Counted from the first letter of the stretch, positions 33,634 to 41,817 are shown. The stretch: 64,000 nucleotides of DNA from CAZIGK01 sp964538615 (GCA_964538615.1 CAZIGK010000011.1:1-64000); one strand, 5' to 3'. A program made the numbers and translations. The notes: generated by a model from the letters alone, not told the origin.

Positions 33634-35643
33634 TTACATGAAACTATAGGGGTCAATATCCACCCTAACGGTGACAGATGAGGGCAGGGGGGTTGTCTCC
33701 AGCCAATGGTGCAGGCTGGGTTGTAATTTATAATGCAAAGGGCAGGACGCCAGAAAACGGTAACGGTAGAGCTGTCGTAACCGATACATGGGGGCGGGGG
33801 CTGGCCCCAGAATGGTTACCCCTTGTAGCTGATGGCTGGTGATTGCCAATTGTCGGGCAGCGTGTTGCACCTGTGCTTCATTTTTGCCGCTGACAATAAT
33901 GCCCGCCAGCCGTGCGAAAGGGGGCATATGCGCCAGTTCACGGGCTTTCAGTTCCAGCCGGTAAAAGCCATCGCGGTCGTGGCGTTGCAGGGCTTGCAGC
34001 ACCGGTTGCGTGGGATCGAAGCTTTGAATGAGCACCTGACCGGGGGCATCTTCCCGTCCGGCGCGGCCTGCGACCTGATGCAACAGTTGGAAGCTGCGTT
34101 CAGCGGCGCGCAGGTCGCTGCCCTGAGCGGCGCTATCTCCGTCCACAATACCCACCAGTGTCAGTTTGGGAAAATGGTGACCTTTGGCCACCATTTGCGT
34201 GCCGATGAGAATATCTACCTCGCCATAGGTCATGGCCTCCAGCAGTGCCTCGGTCGCTTGCGGGGTGGTCAGGGCATCGCTGCTCATTTCCGCAATACGG
34301 GCAGTGGGGAACAGGCTTTTGGCTTCCTCGACCAGACGTTCTGTGCCGGGGCCACAGGGCACCAGCTTATCGCCTTCAGCATGACATTCCGGGCATGCCT
34401 GCAAGGGGGGGCGGCTGAAACCACAATGATGGCATTGCAGGTAGGGTGTGCCTTTCTTTGGGTGGTGCAGCACCAGCCATGCCGTGCAATGCGGGCAGGC
34501 GAGCCGATGGCCGCAACCCCGGCAGAGGGTGAGAGGGGCAAAGCCACGGCGATTGAGAAACAGCAGGGCTTGTTCTCCACGCTCCAGAGTGTCTCGCACG
34601 GCCTGTTGCAGGGGAGGGCTGATGAAAGAGCCGGAGGAGAGTTTGTAGGGGCGCATATCCACCAGTGTGACAGCGGGAAGCGTGGCCTTGCCATGGCGCT
34701 CCGTGAGTTGCAGGTGACGGTATTTACCGGTGCGGATATTTTGCCAGCTTTCCAGCGCGGGGGTGGCGGAGACGAGCAGGATGGGAACATGCTCCATCAT
34801 GGCGCGCACAACCGCCATATCCCGCGCCTGATACAGGACTCCATCCTCCTGCTTATAAGCCGCTTCGTGTTCTTCATCCACCACCAGCAAGGAGAGCCGG
34901 GCATAGGGCAAAAACAGGGCGGAGCGTGCACCTACGACCAGTTTGGCTTCCCCGCTGGCAATGGCGCGCCAGGCTTCCCTGCGGCGGGCAGGAGAAATGC
35001 CGGAATGCCAGACCACGGGTTCCATGCCGAAGCGTTGGCGGAAACGTTCCAGCCATTGGCTGGTGAGGGCGATTTCCGGCAGCATGACCAGCACTTGCCC
35101 GCCCTGTTGCAGGGCATGGGCAATGGCGGTGAAATAGACCTCTGTTTTGCCGGAGCCGGTAATACCATCCAGCACGAAAGGCTGGAACTGATGCGCGTTC
35201 AGGCTGGTGATGACGGCATCCGCCGCGTGTTGTTGCTGGGCAGAAAGGGGGTGCAGGCTCAGGTGGGGTGCGGCAAGAGTCGGAAGCTGTTTCAGGCGGC
35301 GTCTTTCTGAGGGGGTGAGGGCGTCCGGCACCGGGCAAACCATTTTGAGCAACATGCCCGGTGGAGTCAGGGTATAGTCTGCCACCCAATGCAACCAGCG
35401 CAGCAGAGGGAGAGAGAGGGGCGCCGCCGCAGGCAGCATGTTGAGCAGAGGGCGGATTTTTTCCGGCGGTAGGGTGCCGGCAGCGGGGTGGCTATCCACC
35501 ACGCCGATCAGGGTGCGTTTGCCAAAGGGCGCCTCAACCCATGTGCCCGGTGCGGGCGGGTTGGGGTCAGGCCATGTGTAATCGTAACCATCCCCCTGAG
35601 GGACAGGCAACAAGACACGGAGGAGGGGGAGAGAATGGTTCAC
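33634..35643 (-). CDS. priA: Primosomal replication protein N', ATP-dependent 3'-5' helicase
   Basis: Restarts stalled replication forks. The 669-residue protein begins with the PriA DNA-binding domain (RVLLPVPQGDGYDYTWPD). The helicase core has Walker A GITGSGKTEVYF (about 178-189), DEEH box VVDEEHEAAYKQEDG and the LVSATPALES motif. The eight-cysteine zinc region starts CRGCGHRLACPHC and continues CHHC...CPEC. The later GTQMVAKGHHFPKL and HQVAGRAGRE are motifs V and VI. The frame is open far upstream but overlaps fsa, so I use GTG 35643, where homology begins; its ribosome-binding site is poor. Divergent from fsa. Confidence 0.9.
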   Translation of the reverse strand: MNHSLPLLRVLLPVPQGDGYDYTWPDPNPPAPGTWVEAPFGKRTLIGVVDSHPAAGTLPPEKIRPLLNMLPAAAPLSLPLLRWLHWVADYTLTPPGMLLKMVCPVPDALTPSERRRLKQLPTLAAPHLSLHPLSAQQQHAADAVITSLNAHQFQPFVLDGITGSGKTEVYFTAIAHALQQGGQVLVMLPEIALTSQWLERFRQRFGMEPVVWHSGISPARRREAWRAIASGEAKLVVGARSALFLPYARLSLLVVDEEHEAAYKQEDGVLYQARDMAVVRAMMEHVPILLVSATPALESWQNIRTGKYRHLQLTERHGKATLPAVTLVDMRPYKLSSGSFISPPLQQAVRDTLERGEQALLFLNRRGFAPLTLCRGCGHRLACPHCTAWLVLHHPKKGTPYLQCHHCGFSRPPLQACPECHAEGDKLVPCGPGTERLVEEAKSLFPTARIAEMSSDALTTPQATEALLEAMTYGEVDILIGTQMVAKGHHFPKLTLVGIVDGDSAAQGSDLRAAERSFQLLHQVAGRAGREDAPGQVLIQSFDPTQPVLQALQRHDRDGFYRLELKARELAHMPPFARLAGIIVSGKNEAQVQHAARQLAITSHQLQGVTILGPAPAPMYRLRQLYRYRFLASCPLHYKLQPSLHHWLETTPLPSSVTVRVDIDPYSFM

Positions 35644-35680
35644 GCCTTGCGGATGGAGCTGAATTAGGGTAAGTGGAACA

Positions 35681-35700
35681 GCAGTAACTGAGCAGTAACT
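35681..35700. promoter_or_regulatory. Two direct repeats GCAGTAACT, 11 bases apart
   Basis: GCAGTAACT at 35681-35689 and 35692-35700, in the 82-base gap between the divergent priA and fsa genes. Spacing of one helical turn suggests a side-by-side protein binding site on one DNA face. Confidence 0.35.
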
Positions 35701-35725
35701 TAACGGATAGCGGGATGAAAAGGCT

Positions 35726-36379
35726 ATGAAATTTTTTGTGGATACAGCAGATATTGCGGAAATTAGAGAATTGGCCAGCACTGGCCTGCTGGATGGTGTG
35801 ACCACCAACCCGACCCTGATTGCCAAATCAGGGCGTGATTTTAAGGAAGTGATGAAGGAAATTTGCGGCATTGTCGATGGGCCGGTCAGTGCGGAAGTAA
35901 CGGCAACCGATGCCGCAACCATGCTGAAAGAGGCGGATGTTCTGACGAAAATTGCTGAGAACATCACCATTAAAGTCCCCCTGACGCCAGATGGATTGAA
36001 GGCCTGCAAAACCCTGACCGATAATGGTGTGATGGTGAATGTGACCCTGTGTTTCAGTGCGGCACAGGCATTGCTGGCGGCTAAGGCCGGTGCGACCTTT
36101 ATCTCTCCTTTCGTTGGACGGTTGGATGATATTGGGCAAGATGGTATGCAACTGATTGCTGAAATTGTAGAGATTTACAGCAATTATGCGTTTGATACGG
36201 AAGTGCTGGTGGCATCCGTACGGCACCCGATGCACGTGGTGGAAGCGGCGCGTCTGGGGGCAGACGTGGCGACCCTGCCACCAGCGGTACTGAAGCAACT
36301 GTTCAAGCACCCATTGACCGATAAGGGATTGGATGCGTTTTTGGCGGATATTCAGAAAGCAGGCATTAAAGTATTATAA
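35726..36379 (+). CDS. fsa: Transaldolase of the small FSA/TalC type
   Basis: Transfers dihydroxyacetone units between sugar phosphates in the pentose phosphate pathway. The 217-residue barrel starts MKFFVDTADIAEIREL and has VTTNPTLIAKSG (about 31-42), the Schiff-base lysine in ITIKVPLTPDGL (about 82-93), NVTLCFSAAQALLA and FISPFVGRLDDIG. The length is that of the small transaldolase/fructose-6-phosphate aldolase family; the context next to priA is seen in other alphaproteobacteria. It is transcribed alone, with its own terminator. Confidence 0.92.
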   Translation: MKFFVDTADIAEIRELASTGLLDGVTTNPTLIAKSGRDFKEVMKEICGIVDGPVSAEVTATDAATMLKEADVLTKIAENITIKVPLTPDGLKACKTLTDNGVMVNVTLCFSAAQALLAAKAGATFISPFVGRLDDIGQDGMQLIAEIVEIYSNYAFDTEVLVASVRHPMHVVEAARLGADVATLPPAVLKQLFKHPLTDKGLDAFLADIQKAGIKVL

Positions 36380-36402
36380 TCACGTCTGTTAGGATTGGCA
36401 TG

Positions 36403-36444
36403 ACAAGACCCGGTGGGATGTTTTCTCACCGGGTCTTGTGTTTT
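36403..36444 (+). terminator. Intrinsic terminator after fsa
   Basis: A perfect 13-bp stem ACAAGACCCGGTG (36403-36415) with CACCGGGTCTTGT (36427-36439), an 11-base loop, then GTTTTA. Confidence 0.92.
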
Positions 36445-36503
36445 ATCCCCTCCCGTTGTCTGGAAAAGGGCGGTTCAATCATGCTCCATGGAGAGGGGAA
36501 GAT

Positions 36504-37016
36504 ATGGCTGTCAGCCGTCAGAATAACATGACTAGAACGGAGGAGGCGCAGGCGGTGGTTGCGCGGCCTCGTACACAGCCCGTACAAGGCTTGAAAGGCC
36601 TGCTGGTACAGCATGTGGAACGGCAGCAGGCCGCCTTAGGCGTTGATGCCATGTTACAGGATATGCAGCGGGTGGGATATAAATTGCTGCAACGGCTGGA
36701 GCAGGTAAGCGATGCCAAGGAGGTGGGGCAGGTATTGGGAGAAAAGGACGGTGTTATCAGCTTATATGTCAAGCTGGTGGGATCGTTAACCAAACTACTG
36801 GAACTCCAGCAGGAGCGTGAAGAGCCAGAGGATGCCGCGGGGCGCGCATGGGTGGTTTCGGAGCGGGTGGATCAGGAGATTATTCAGCGGTTTTTGTGTC
36901 AGGTGCGGCAGCGGCACGATGGTGAAACTGTTGTAGCTCCTGACGATGCTGCTTTAGCAATACCTGAAGGCTGTGCAGATAATCTGCCCCCGCAATCTCC
37001 CCCACTATGCGGTTAA
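36504..37016 (+). CDS. Uncharacterised helical protein upstream of the terminase (possible small terminase subunit)
   Basis: No family recognised with confidence. The 170-residue protein has a basic, disordered start (about 1-35), a helical core (QHVERQQAALGVDAMLQDMQ, then VISLYVKLVGSLTKLLELQQ at about 90-109) and a loose tail. Its place directly before a phage-type large terminase would suit a small terminase subunit, but no helix-turn-helix is clear. GAGAGGGGA precedes ATG 36504. The last 137 bases overlap an opposite-strand ORF (36880-37320), so one of the two may be wrong in that stretch. Confidence 0.55.
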   Translation: MAVSRQNNMTRTEEAQAVVARPRTQPVQGLKGLLVQHVERQQAALGVDAMLQDMQRVGYKLLQRLEQVSDAKEVGQVLGEKDGVISLYVKLVGSLTKLLELQQEREEPEDAAGRAWVVSERVDQEIIQRFLCQVRQRHDGETVVAPDDAALAIPEGCADNLPPQSPPLCG

Positions 37017-37320
37017 TGGCCTCTATTTGCTGCTGGCAGGCCGAGACCCAGGCGGAGGGGAGTTGCATCGGGGATAAAAACAGACCCCGCACCGTACCCA
37101 GCAATAAAAAAGGGTAGCGCGCCGCAGGAATGGGGGGGGCGATGTTGCGTAATTGCTGTTGCTGGCGTGCCAGCAGCCATTGCCAGTCCCGCAGCATGGG
37201 GCGTAGGGGTTTAGGCAAGGGGCGCAGTTTCAACAGGCGGGTCTGTAGTATGAGCCCTTCAATACTGGCGTGGTAATGCAAAAGCTGTTGCCGGGTGGCG
37301 GCATCCAGTCGGGAATCCAT
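36880..37320 (-). CDS. Orphan 146-aa Gln-rich protein (tentative)
   Basis: No family recognised. From ATG 37320 the protein is 146 residues, helical and rich in Gln, Leu and Arg (for example LRDWQWLLARQQQQLRNIAP and SLQVLLKQHRQELQQFHHRA). It has no clear ribosome-binding site, overlaps the 170-aa gene by 137 bases, and fills the gap up to the terminase gene. It resembles the other small minus-strand orphans of this window in composition. It could be a shadow, but the gap otherwise holds no gene. Confidence 0.45.
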   Translation of the reverse strand: MDSRLDAATRQQLLHYHASIEGLILQTRLLKLRPLPKPLRPMLRDWQWLLARQQQQLRNIAPPIPAARYPFLLLGTVRGLFLSPMQLPSAWVSACQQQIEAINRIVGEIAGADYLHSLQVLLKQHRQELQQFHHRAAAAPDTKTAE

Positions 37321-37412
37321 AGGCAGCACGCATGGTTGTGAATGGGGTATAAGCACCAAAACAGTAAGGCCAGCAGGGGCGAATGGCAAGTCTTGAGACA
37401 GGGAGAACAGCG

Positions 37413-38333
37413 ATGAGAGGTGATATGCCAGAAGAGAGCAGGCGAGAAGTGGTATCTGCCCTGATGCGGCAAAAACTGGAACCGTTTTTGGCGGCCGTGA
37501 TGCAAACAGTGGATCCGGGGGTGGAGTATTTATCCAACTGGCATATTGGATTGATGGCCGAATATTTGCAGGCAGTGGCACGGGGAGAGGTGCGGCGCTT
37601 GGTGATTAACCTGCCGCCACGGAGTTTGAAATCGGTCACGGTATCCGTCGCCTGGCCCGCATGGTTATTGGGGCAAGCGCCGGATAAGCGCATCATTTGT
37701 GCATCCTACAGCATGGGGCTGGCAGAAAAACATAGCACCGATACGCGGTTGGTGATGCAAAGCGAGTGGTATCGGGCGGTGTTTCCCAAAACACGCATTC
37801 GGCGGGGAGAGAACCGCAAAGGAAAACTGGTGACGACACGGCAAGGGTTTCGGCTGGCGACATCCGTGGGGGGGACATTGACCGGAGAAGGAGGGGATAT
37901 TCTGATTGCGGATGATTTGCTGAACCCGGAACAGGCTCTGAGCGATGTGCGGCGCAAGGCAGCGATTCGCTGGTTTGATCAGACATTTCTTAGTCGATTA
38001 AACAAACCTTCCGCCGGAGCGGTGGTGTTGGTCATGCAGCGGTTACACCCGGAGGATATTACGGCGCATGTACTGGAAGGAAACCGGCAGCAGTGGGAAC
38101 ATGTCTGCCTGCCTGCCGTGACCGATAGGACACGCCGCATGGCGATGGGGGATGTGCAATATCTGTGGCGGGTGGGGGAGGCATTGCATCCGGCGCGTAT
38201 GCCGGAAGCATGGGTGCAGCAGGCGCGCAGCGAGATGGGAGAAGCGGCGTTTGAGGCGCAATATATGCAACGACCCGCACCACCGGGGGGAAGCATGGTG
38301 AAGCGGGCATGGTTGCGTTATTATGTGTTGTGA
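37413..38333 (+). CDS. Large terminase, ATPase part (split gene, 5' half)
   Basis: Phage DNA-packaging motor domain. The 306-residue protein has the YLSNWHIGLMAEYL stretch, Walker A LVINLPPRSLKSVTVS (about 63-78), ICASYSMGLAEKHS, Walker B DILIADDLLNPEQ (about 166-178), the coupling motif VLVMQRLHPEDI and the late FEAQYMQRPAPPGGSMVK. Normal relatives run on into an RNase H-like nuclease domain of about 150 residues. Here the frame stops at WLRYYVL and the nuclease is encoded separately at 39121-39630. ATG 37413 has AGGGAG upstream; ATG 37383 is also possible. Confidence 0.82.
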   Translation: MRGDMPEESRREVVSALMRQKLEPFLAAVMQTVDPGVEYLSNWHIGLMAEYLQAVARGEVRRLVINLPPRSLKSVTVSVAWPAWLLGQAPDKRIICASYSMGLAEKHSTDTRLVMQSEWYRAVFPKTRIRRGENRKGKLVTTRQGFRLATSVGGTLTGEGGDILIADDLLNPEQALSDVRRKAAIRWFDQTFLSRLNKPSAGAVVLVMQRLHPEDITAHVLEGNRQQWEHVCLPAVTDRTRRMAMGDVQYLWRVGEALHPARMPEAWVQQARSEMGEAAFEAQYMQRPAPPGGSMVKRAWLRYYVL

Positions 38334-38341
38334 AATGATGC

Positions 38342-38884
38342 CTATTTGCCACTTGTAGCGGTTTGTTGCAGGCGTGCATCCAGCACCGCTTGCAGGTTGG
38401 CGGCCTGTGCGGTGGACAGGAGCCAGTGGTCGCCACGAGGGGAGCCATCGTTCAGTTGCATGGCACCCACCTGATACATGCTTTGAATAAGAGCTTGTGC
38501 TTCCGGTAGTGCGTGGCTGTTTTGCGGCAGGTGGACTTCCAGCAGTTGGGCGTTGTTGGGAACGGTTTGTACCGTAATGGCTAAATCTCCATACACAGCA
38601 CGCACGATGCGCATGGATTGCCGCAGAGTCTCCAGAGCAGAGGCCCGATCCAAAATGCTTTGATTCATTGGGGTAATCAGCAAGTCGGTCAGGCTTTGTT
38701 GCAGCTTTTCCGGGGTGGTGGGATGGCTTTGCAGTTCATCATCCGCCTGTAAGACCCGATGCGCATTCAGCCGTTGTATTTCGGCGCTTGCAGAGCGAAT
38801 GGCGATCTCGTCACGCAAGGCTGCATAGGCGGGTGTTCGGCGTTGATCGGGATGCTCGAAAGGGTGTTGCGTGCTGGTATTCAT
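38342..38884 (-). CDS. Orphan 180-aa protein inside the split terminase, PhoB-box promoter
   Basis: No family recognised. The 180-residue protein is soluble, helical in the first half (YAALRDEIAIRSASAEIQRL, then LQQSLTDLLITPMNQSILDR) with a small alpha/beta-looking second half (IVRAVYGDLAITVQTVPNNA, LLEVHLPQNS). No homing-endonuclease motif is visible. It lies on the minus strand exactly between the ATPase and nuclease halves of the large terminase. Its upstream region has a PhoB box and -10 at 38930-38963. I start it at ATG 38884, where the ribosome-binding site is weak. Confidence 0.68.
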   Translation of the reverse strand: MNTSTQHPFEHPDQRRTPAYAALRDEIAIRSASAEIQRLNAHRVLQADDELQSHPTTPEKLQQSLTDLLITPMNQSILDRASALETLRQSMRIVRAVYGDLAITVQTVPNNAQLLEVHLPQNSHALPEAQALIQSMYQVGAMQLNDGSPRGDHWLLSTAQAANLQAVLDARLQQTATSGK

Positions 38885-38929
38885 GGTGTCGTCCGTCTGG
38901 TTCGATGAGGGGGTTGGAGATGTGCAGAT

Positions 38930-38963
38930 GTTATATCTGTGGATTGTGACAGGATCATGACAC
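38930..38963 (-). promoter_or_regulatory. PhoB box and -10 element for the 180-aa orphan gene
   Basis: Read on the minus strand: GTGTCAT (38963-38957), GATC, CTGTCAC (38952-38946), 10 bases, then TATAAC (38935-38930). Twelve of 14 half-site bases match the CTGTCAT pair, and the final C of the second half is also accepted in the consensus. Confidence 0.75.
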
Positions 38964-39120
38964 ATAGGGTGATTTCGTGTCATCATCCTGCGTCAATATG
39001 CTGTGCGGGTTCGTGGGTGCGTACGTAGCCTGCCTACGCTTACGTCCTCCGTACCCTGTCTGCTTTGCGGATAGCGTCATCATGAGAAAACACGGTTATA
39101 GATTTGGATGGGGAGAGGGT

Positions 39121-39630
39121 ATGCGGATTCAGAGTTGGGATATGGCGGGCAGCGCCGCCAGCCGCAGTGATTACAGCGTGTGTACCAGCTGGCACTGGTG
39201 CGCAAAGGCAGAGCGTGAGCGGCAGGCAGGGATGTATTTGCGGGAATTGTGGCGCGAACAGGTAGAATATCCTGTATTGCGGGCGGCGGTTTTGCAACAG
39301 GCAGAGGCCTACACGCCGGAGGTCATTTTGGTGGAAAACAAAGCCAGTGGTACGGCGCTATTGCAGGATTTACGACAAAGCACCAGCTTGCCGCTGGTGG
39401 CGATGAATCCGGTGTTGGACAAGGTGACACGGCTGGCACAGGTATTGCCATGGTTTGAGAGTGGGCGGGTGTTTTTTCCCGCCAGAGCCGTCTGGCTGGG
39501 AGAGTTGGAGGCCGAATTACTGGCATTTCCGCATGGGCGGCATGATGACATGGTGGATAGTATCAGTCAGGCATTAGGATGGGTACAGCGGCAGCAACGC
39601 GTGCAGCAGGCGGGAATACGGCGGTTATAA
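39121..39630 (+). CDS. Large terminase, nuclease part (split gene, 3' half)
   Basis: RNase H-like nuclease that cuts packaged DNA. The 169-residue protein begins IQSWDMAGSAASRSDYSVCT (first catalytic Asp), then VILVENKASGTALLQDL (about 71-87, catalytic Glu region) and the C-terminal HGRHDDMVDSISQALGW (about 138-154, third acidic site). All three acidic positions look intact. ATG 39121 has GGAGAGG eight bases upstream, so it can be translated on its own. The domain would normally be joined to the ATPase at 37413-38333, 790 bases away. Confidence 0.82.
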   Translation: MRIQSWDMAGSAASRSDYSVCTSWHWCAKAERERQAGMYLRELWREQVEYPVLRAAVLQQAEAYTPEVILVENKASGTALLQDLRQSTSLPLVAMNPVLDKVTRLAQVLPWFESGRVFFPARAVWLGELEAELLAFPHGRHDDMVDSISQALGWVQRQQRVQQAGIRRL

Positions 39631-39636
39631 CACTAT

Positions 39637-40083
39637 CTACGTCATTGCCGCAGAACGGGTAGCGACCCGTTGTTGTTCCAGTTGTTTTGCAGCTTGCAGC
39701 CATGCGTCCCCGGAGAGGCCGGATTGATGCTGCAAATTGTCTAACAAGGCCTTTGCTGCCTCTGCCGGCAGCTCCCATGAACGGCGTTGTTCATGGTGCA
39801 GGGTGTCATCTTTGAACGTCCCCTGTTGTGCGGGGGGGAGGTAATGTTCAATCACGCTGGACAGCAGAGCCGCATGGCGTGGGTGCATGTGCATGGACAG
39901 GCTGATATGGATGCCGGTATTCCCCGGCCACGGGCTGATGCGTATATCCTGCGCATGCAGGCGGGGAAGCTGGGTGGGAAACGCTGTGCCAGTGCCAGCA
40001 CGCAGTGGCATGGTTTGCAGTTGATAATCCAGCCGTTGTCGTAACCTGTCTATCAGGTTGGGGGGTAAGGTGGTTTCTGCCAT
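39637..40083 (-). CDS. Orphan 148-aa protein
   Basis: No family recognised. A soluble 148-residue protein with an N-terminal helix (LIDRLRQRLDYQLQTMPLRA), a middle part with many His and Met residues (GIHISLSMHMHPRHAALLSS, about 58-77) and a helical, Gln-rich end. AGGGAAC lies nine bases before ATG 40083, supporting the start. It converges with the terminase nuclease gene with a 6-base gap. No PhoB box is seen upstream. It follows purK on the same strand. Confidence 0.65.
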   Translation of the reverse strand: MAETTLPPNLIDRLRQRLDYQLQTMPLRAGTGTAFPTQLPRLHAQDIRISPWPGNTGIHISLSMHMHPRHAALLSSVIEHYLPPAQQGTFKDDTLHHEQRRSWELPAEAAKALLDNLQHQSGLSGDAWLQAAKQLEQQRVATRSAAMT

Positions 40084-40172
40084 GATGCGTGAGTTCCCTG
40101 TGTTGCTTTGCAGGCAGCATAGAGAAAAAAGTAATTGTAATACAAGAAAAAAGCATGCTGCGCCGCAGTATG

Positions 40173-41252
40173 CTATGGCAGGCTTTTGGTGGGTTTCAGC
40201 AGGTTGACATGCCCCATTTTGCGTCCTGCGCTGGGGGCGCCTTTACCATAGAGGTGCAGCTTGGCATGGGGGGTTTGCAGCCATTGCTGGGCACTTAACA
40301 CATCATCCCCGATCAGGTTGATCATTTCCGTAGGGCAGAGTGGAGCTGTCTCTCCCAATGGAAGATCGCACACAGCGCGTATATGCTGTTCAAACTGGCT
40401 GGTGATACAGCCATCCTGCGTCCAGTGGCCAGAATTATGCGGGCGGGGCGCCATTTCATTGAATAAAAGCTCTCCATCCGCCGTGGCAAACCATTCAATG
40501 GCTAAAATACCTTCCAGTTGCAAGGCTTCTGCCAGTTGGTGGGCATAGTGTTCCGCCATGGGCTGCAGGGTATCGCTGTGTGGGGCGGGTGCCAGAGTGC
40601 GGTGTAAAATATGGTGCTGGTGGCTGTTTTCCACCAAAGGATAGCAGCGCACCTGACCGGAGGGGTTGCGTGCAATGAGGATGGAAAGTTCCCGCTGGAA
40701 GTGGATAAACCCTTCTAAAATGGCCTCACGTGTGTTGAGTTGCTGCCATGCACTGGTCAATTGAGCGGGGTGGGTGAGTTTGACCTGACCTTTGCCATCA
40801 TAGCCCTCTTCGGTGGTTTTTAAAATGGCGGGGAGACCAATGGCATGGGCAGCTTCCTCCAGCTCGGATAGGGAAGTGACGCGGGCAAAGGGGGCTGTTT
40901 GAAGTCCTAAGGCACGGGCGAGGGTTTTTTCTCGTAGTCGGTGGCGGGTGGTCTGCAAGACAGCATGGCCGGGACGGGTGGGCACAAACTGCGCCAGATA
41001 TTGCACACTGGCAGGAGGAATATTTTCAAACTCCAGCGTAATCACATCGACCGCATGCGCAAATTGGCGTAGCGCGGCTTCATCCCCATAGTGAGCCATG
41101 GTATGGGCTGAGCAAACCTGTGCAGCGGGGCAATCTGCCTCCGGGCTGAAGAGGTGGGTGCGATAACCCAGCTCTGCTGCGGCTATGGCGGACATACGTC
41201 CCAACTGGCCGCCGCCTAATATGCCAATGGTACTGTCCGGTGGAAGGGGCAT
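40173..41252 (-). CDS. purK: 5-(carboxyamino)imidazole ribonucleotide synthase
   Basis: ATP-dependent carboxylation of aminoimidazole ribonucleotide in purine synthesis. The 359-residue ATP-grasp protein starts IGILGGGQLGRMSAIAAAEL, then has LEFENIPPASVQYL, the ATP-binding LKTTEEGYDGKGQVKL (about 145-160) and the metal-site ELLFNEMAPRPHNSGHWT (about 257-274), all typical of PurK. I start it at ATG 41252, 17 bases after the purE stop; the frame is open 15 codons further into purE. Confidence 0.94.
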   Translation of the reverse strand: MPLPPDSTIGILGGGQLGRMSAIAAAELGYRTHLFSPEADCPAAQVCSAHTMAHYGDEAALRQFAHAVDVITLEFENIPPASVQYLAQFVPTRPGHAVLQTTRHRLREKTLARALGLQTAPFARVTSLSELEEAAHAIGLPAILKTTEEGYDGKGQVKLTHPAQLTSAWQQLNTREAILEGFIHFQRELSILIARNPSGQVRCYPLVENSHQHHILHRTLAPAPHSDTLQPMAEHYAHQLAEALQLEGILAIEWFATADGELLFNEMAPRPHNSGHWTQDGCITSQFEQHIRAVCDLPLGETAPLCPTEMINLIGDDVLSAQQWLQTPHAKLHLYGKGAPSAGRKMGHVNLLKPTKSLP

Positions 41253-41268
41253 GAGGTGAACCTGACGA

Positions 41269-41817
41269 TTAAAGGGCAGGAGTGAGAGCCGGGGCATCGG
41301 TCACGCTATCGCGCATGGCATCCCGCCATTGCTGAAGCTGCGTGGCCAGTCGGTCATCCTGCAGGCTGAGAATGGAGGCCGCCAGCAGTGCGGCGTTTTT
41401 TGCACCAGCTTTGCCAATAGCCAGTGTACCAACCGGCACCCCGCCGGGCATTTGCACAATCGAGAGAAGGCTATCCATCCCCTTTAACGCATGGCTTTCC
41501 ATGGGGACACCCAGCACGGGCAAAGTGGTGAGGGCGGCGACCATGCCGGGCAAATGGGCAGCGCCACCTGCCCCGGCAATGAGAACCTGTAGCCCACGTT
41601 CGCGGGCGGTTTGGGCATAATCGACCATGCGCAAAGGTGTGCGATGTGCAGAGGTAATGCGGGCTTCATAAGGAATATGCAACTCCTGTAGCAGGAGGGC
41701 GGCATGTTGTAACACGGGCCAGTCGCTCTGGCTGCCCATGAGGATGCCGACTTTGGGTTGGGTGCCAAAATCTGTCGGGGCTTGCTGGGGTGTGGGATGC
41801 GAAGACGGGGCGTGCAT
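41269..41817 (-). CDS. purE: N5-carboxyaminoimidazole ribonucleotide mutase
   Basis: Moves the carboxyl group made by PurK to C4 of the imidazole. The protein (182 aa) shows VGILMGSQSDWPVLQHAA (about 23-40), the catalytic histidine in ARITSAHRTPLRM (about 57-69), IAGAGGAAHLPGMVAAL and GVPVGTLAIGKAGAKNAALL, the class I PurE pattern. The first 20 residues are a poorly conserved extension. It lies directly upstream of purK, as in many bacteria, and is divergent from the pnt operon. Confidence 0.94.
   Translation of the reverse strand: MHAPSSHPTPQQAPTDFGTQPKVGILMGSQSDWPVLQHAALLLQELHIPYEARITSAHRTPLRMVDYAQTARERGLQVLIAGAGGAAHLPGMVAALTTLPVLGVPMESHALKGMDSLLSIVQMPGGVPVGTLAIGKAGAKNAALLAASILSLQDDRLATQLQQWRDAMRDSVTDAPALTPAL

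Noticed and set aside
33832..35310. A 492-codon plus-strand frame inside priA
   Set aside because: It lies opposite the priA helicase core, with Gly/Gln-rich composition and no motif; an antisense shadow.
35726..36009. priA extended upstream to 36009
   Set aside because: The extra 122 codons are antisense to fsa and show no PriA similarity; recognisable PriA sequence begins near the GTG at 35643.
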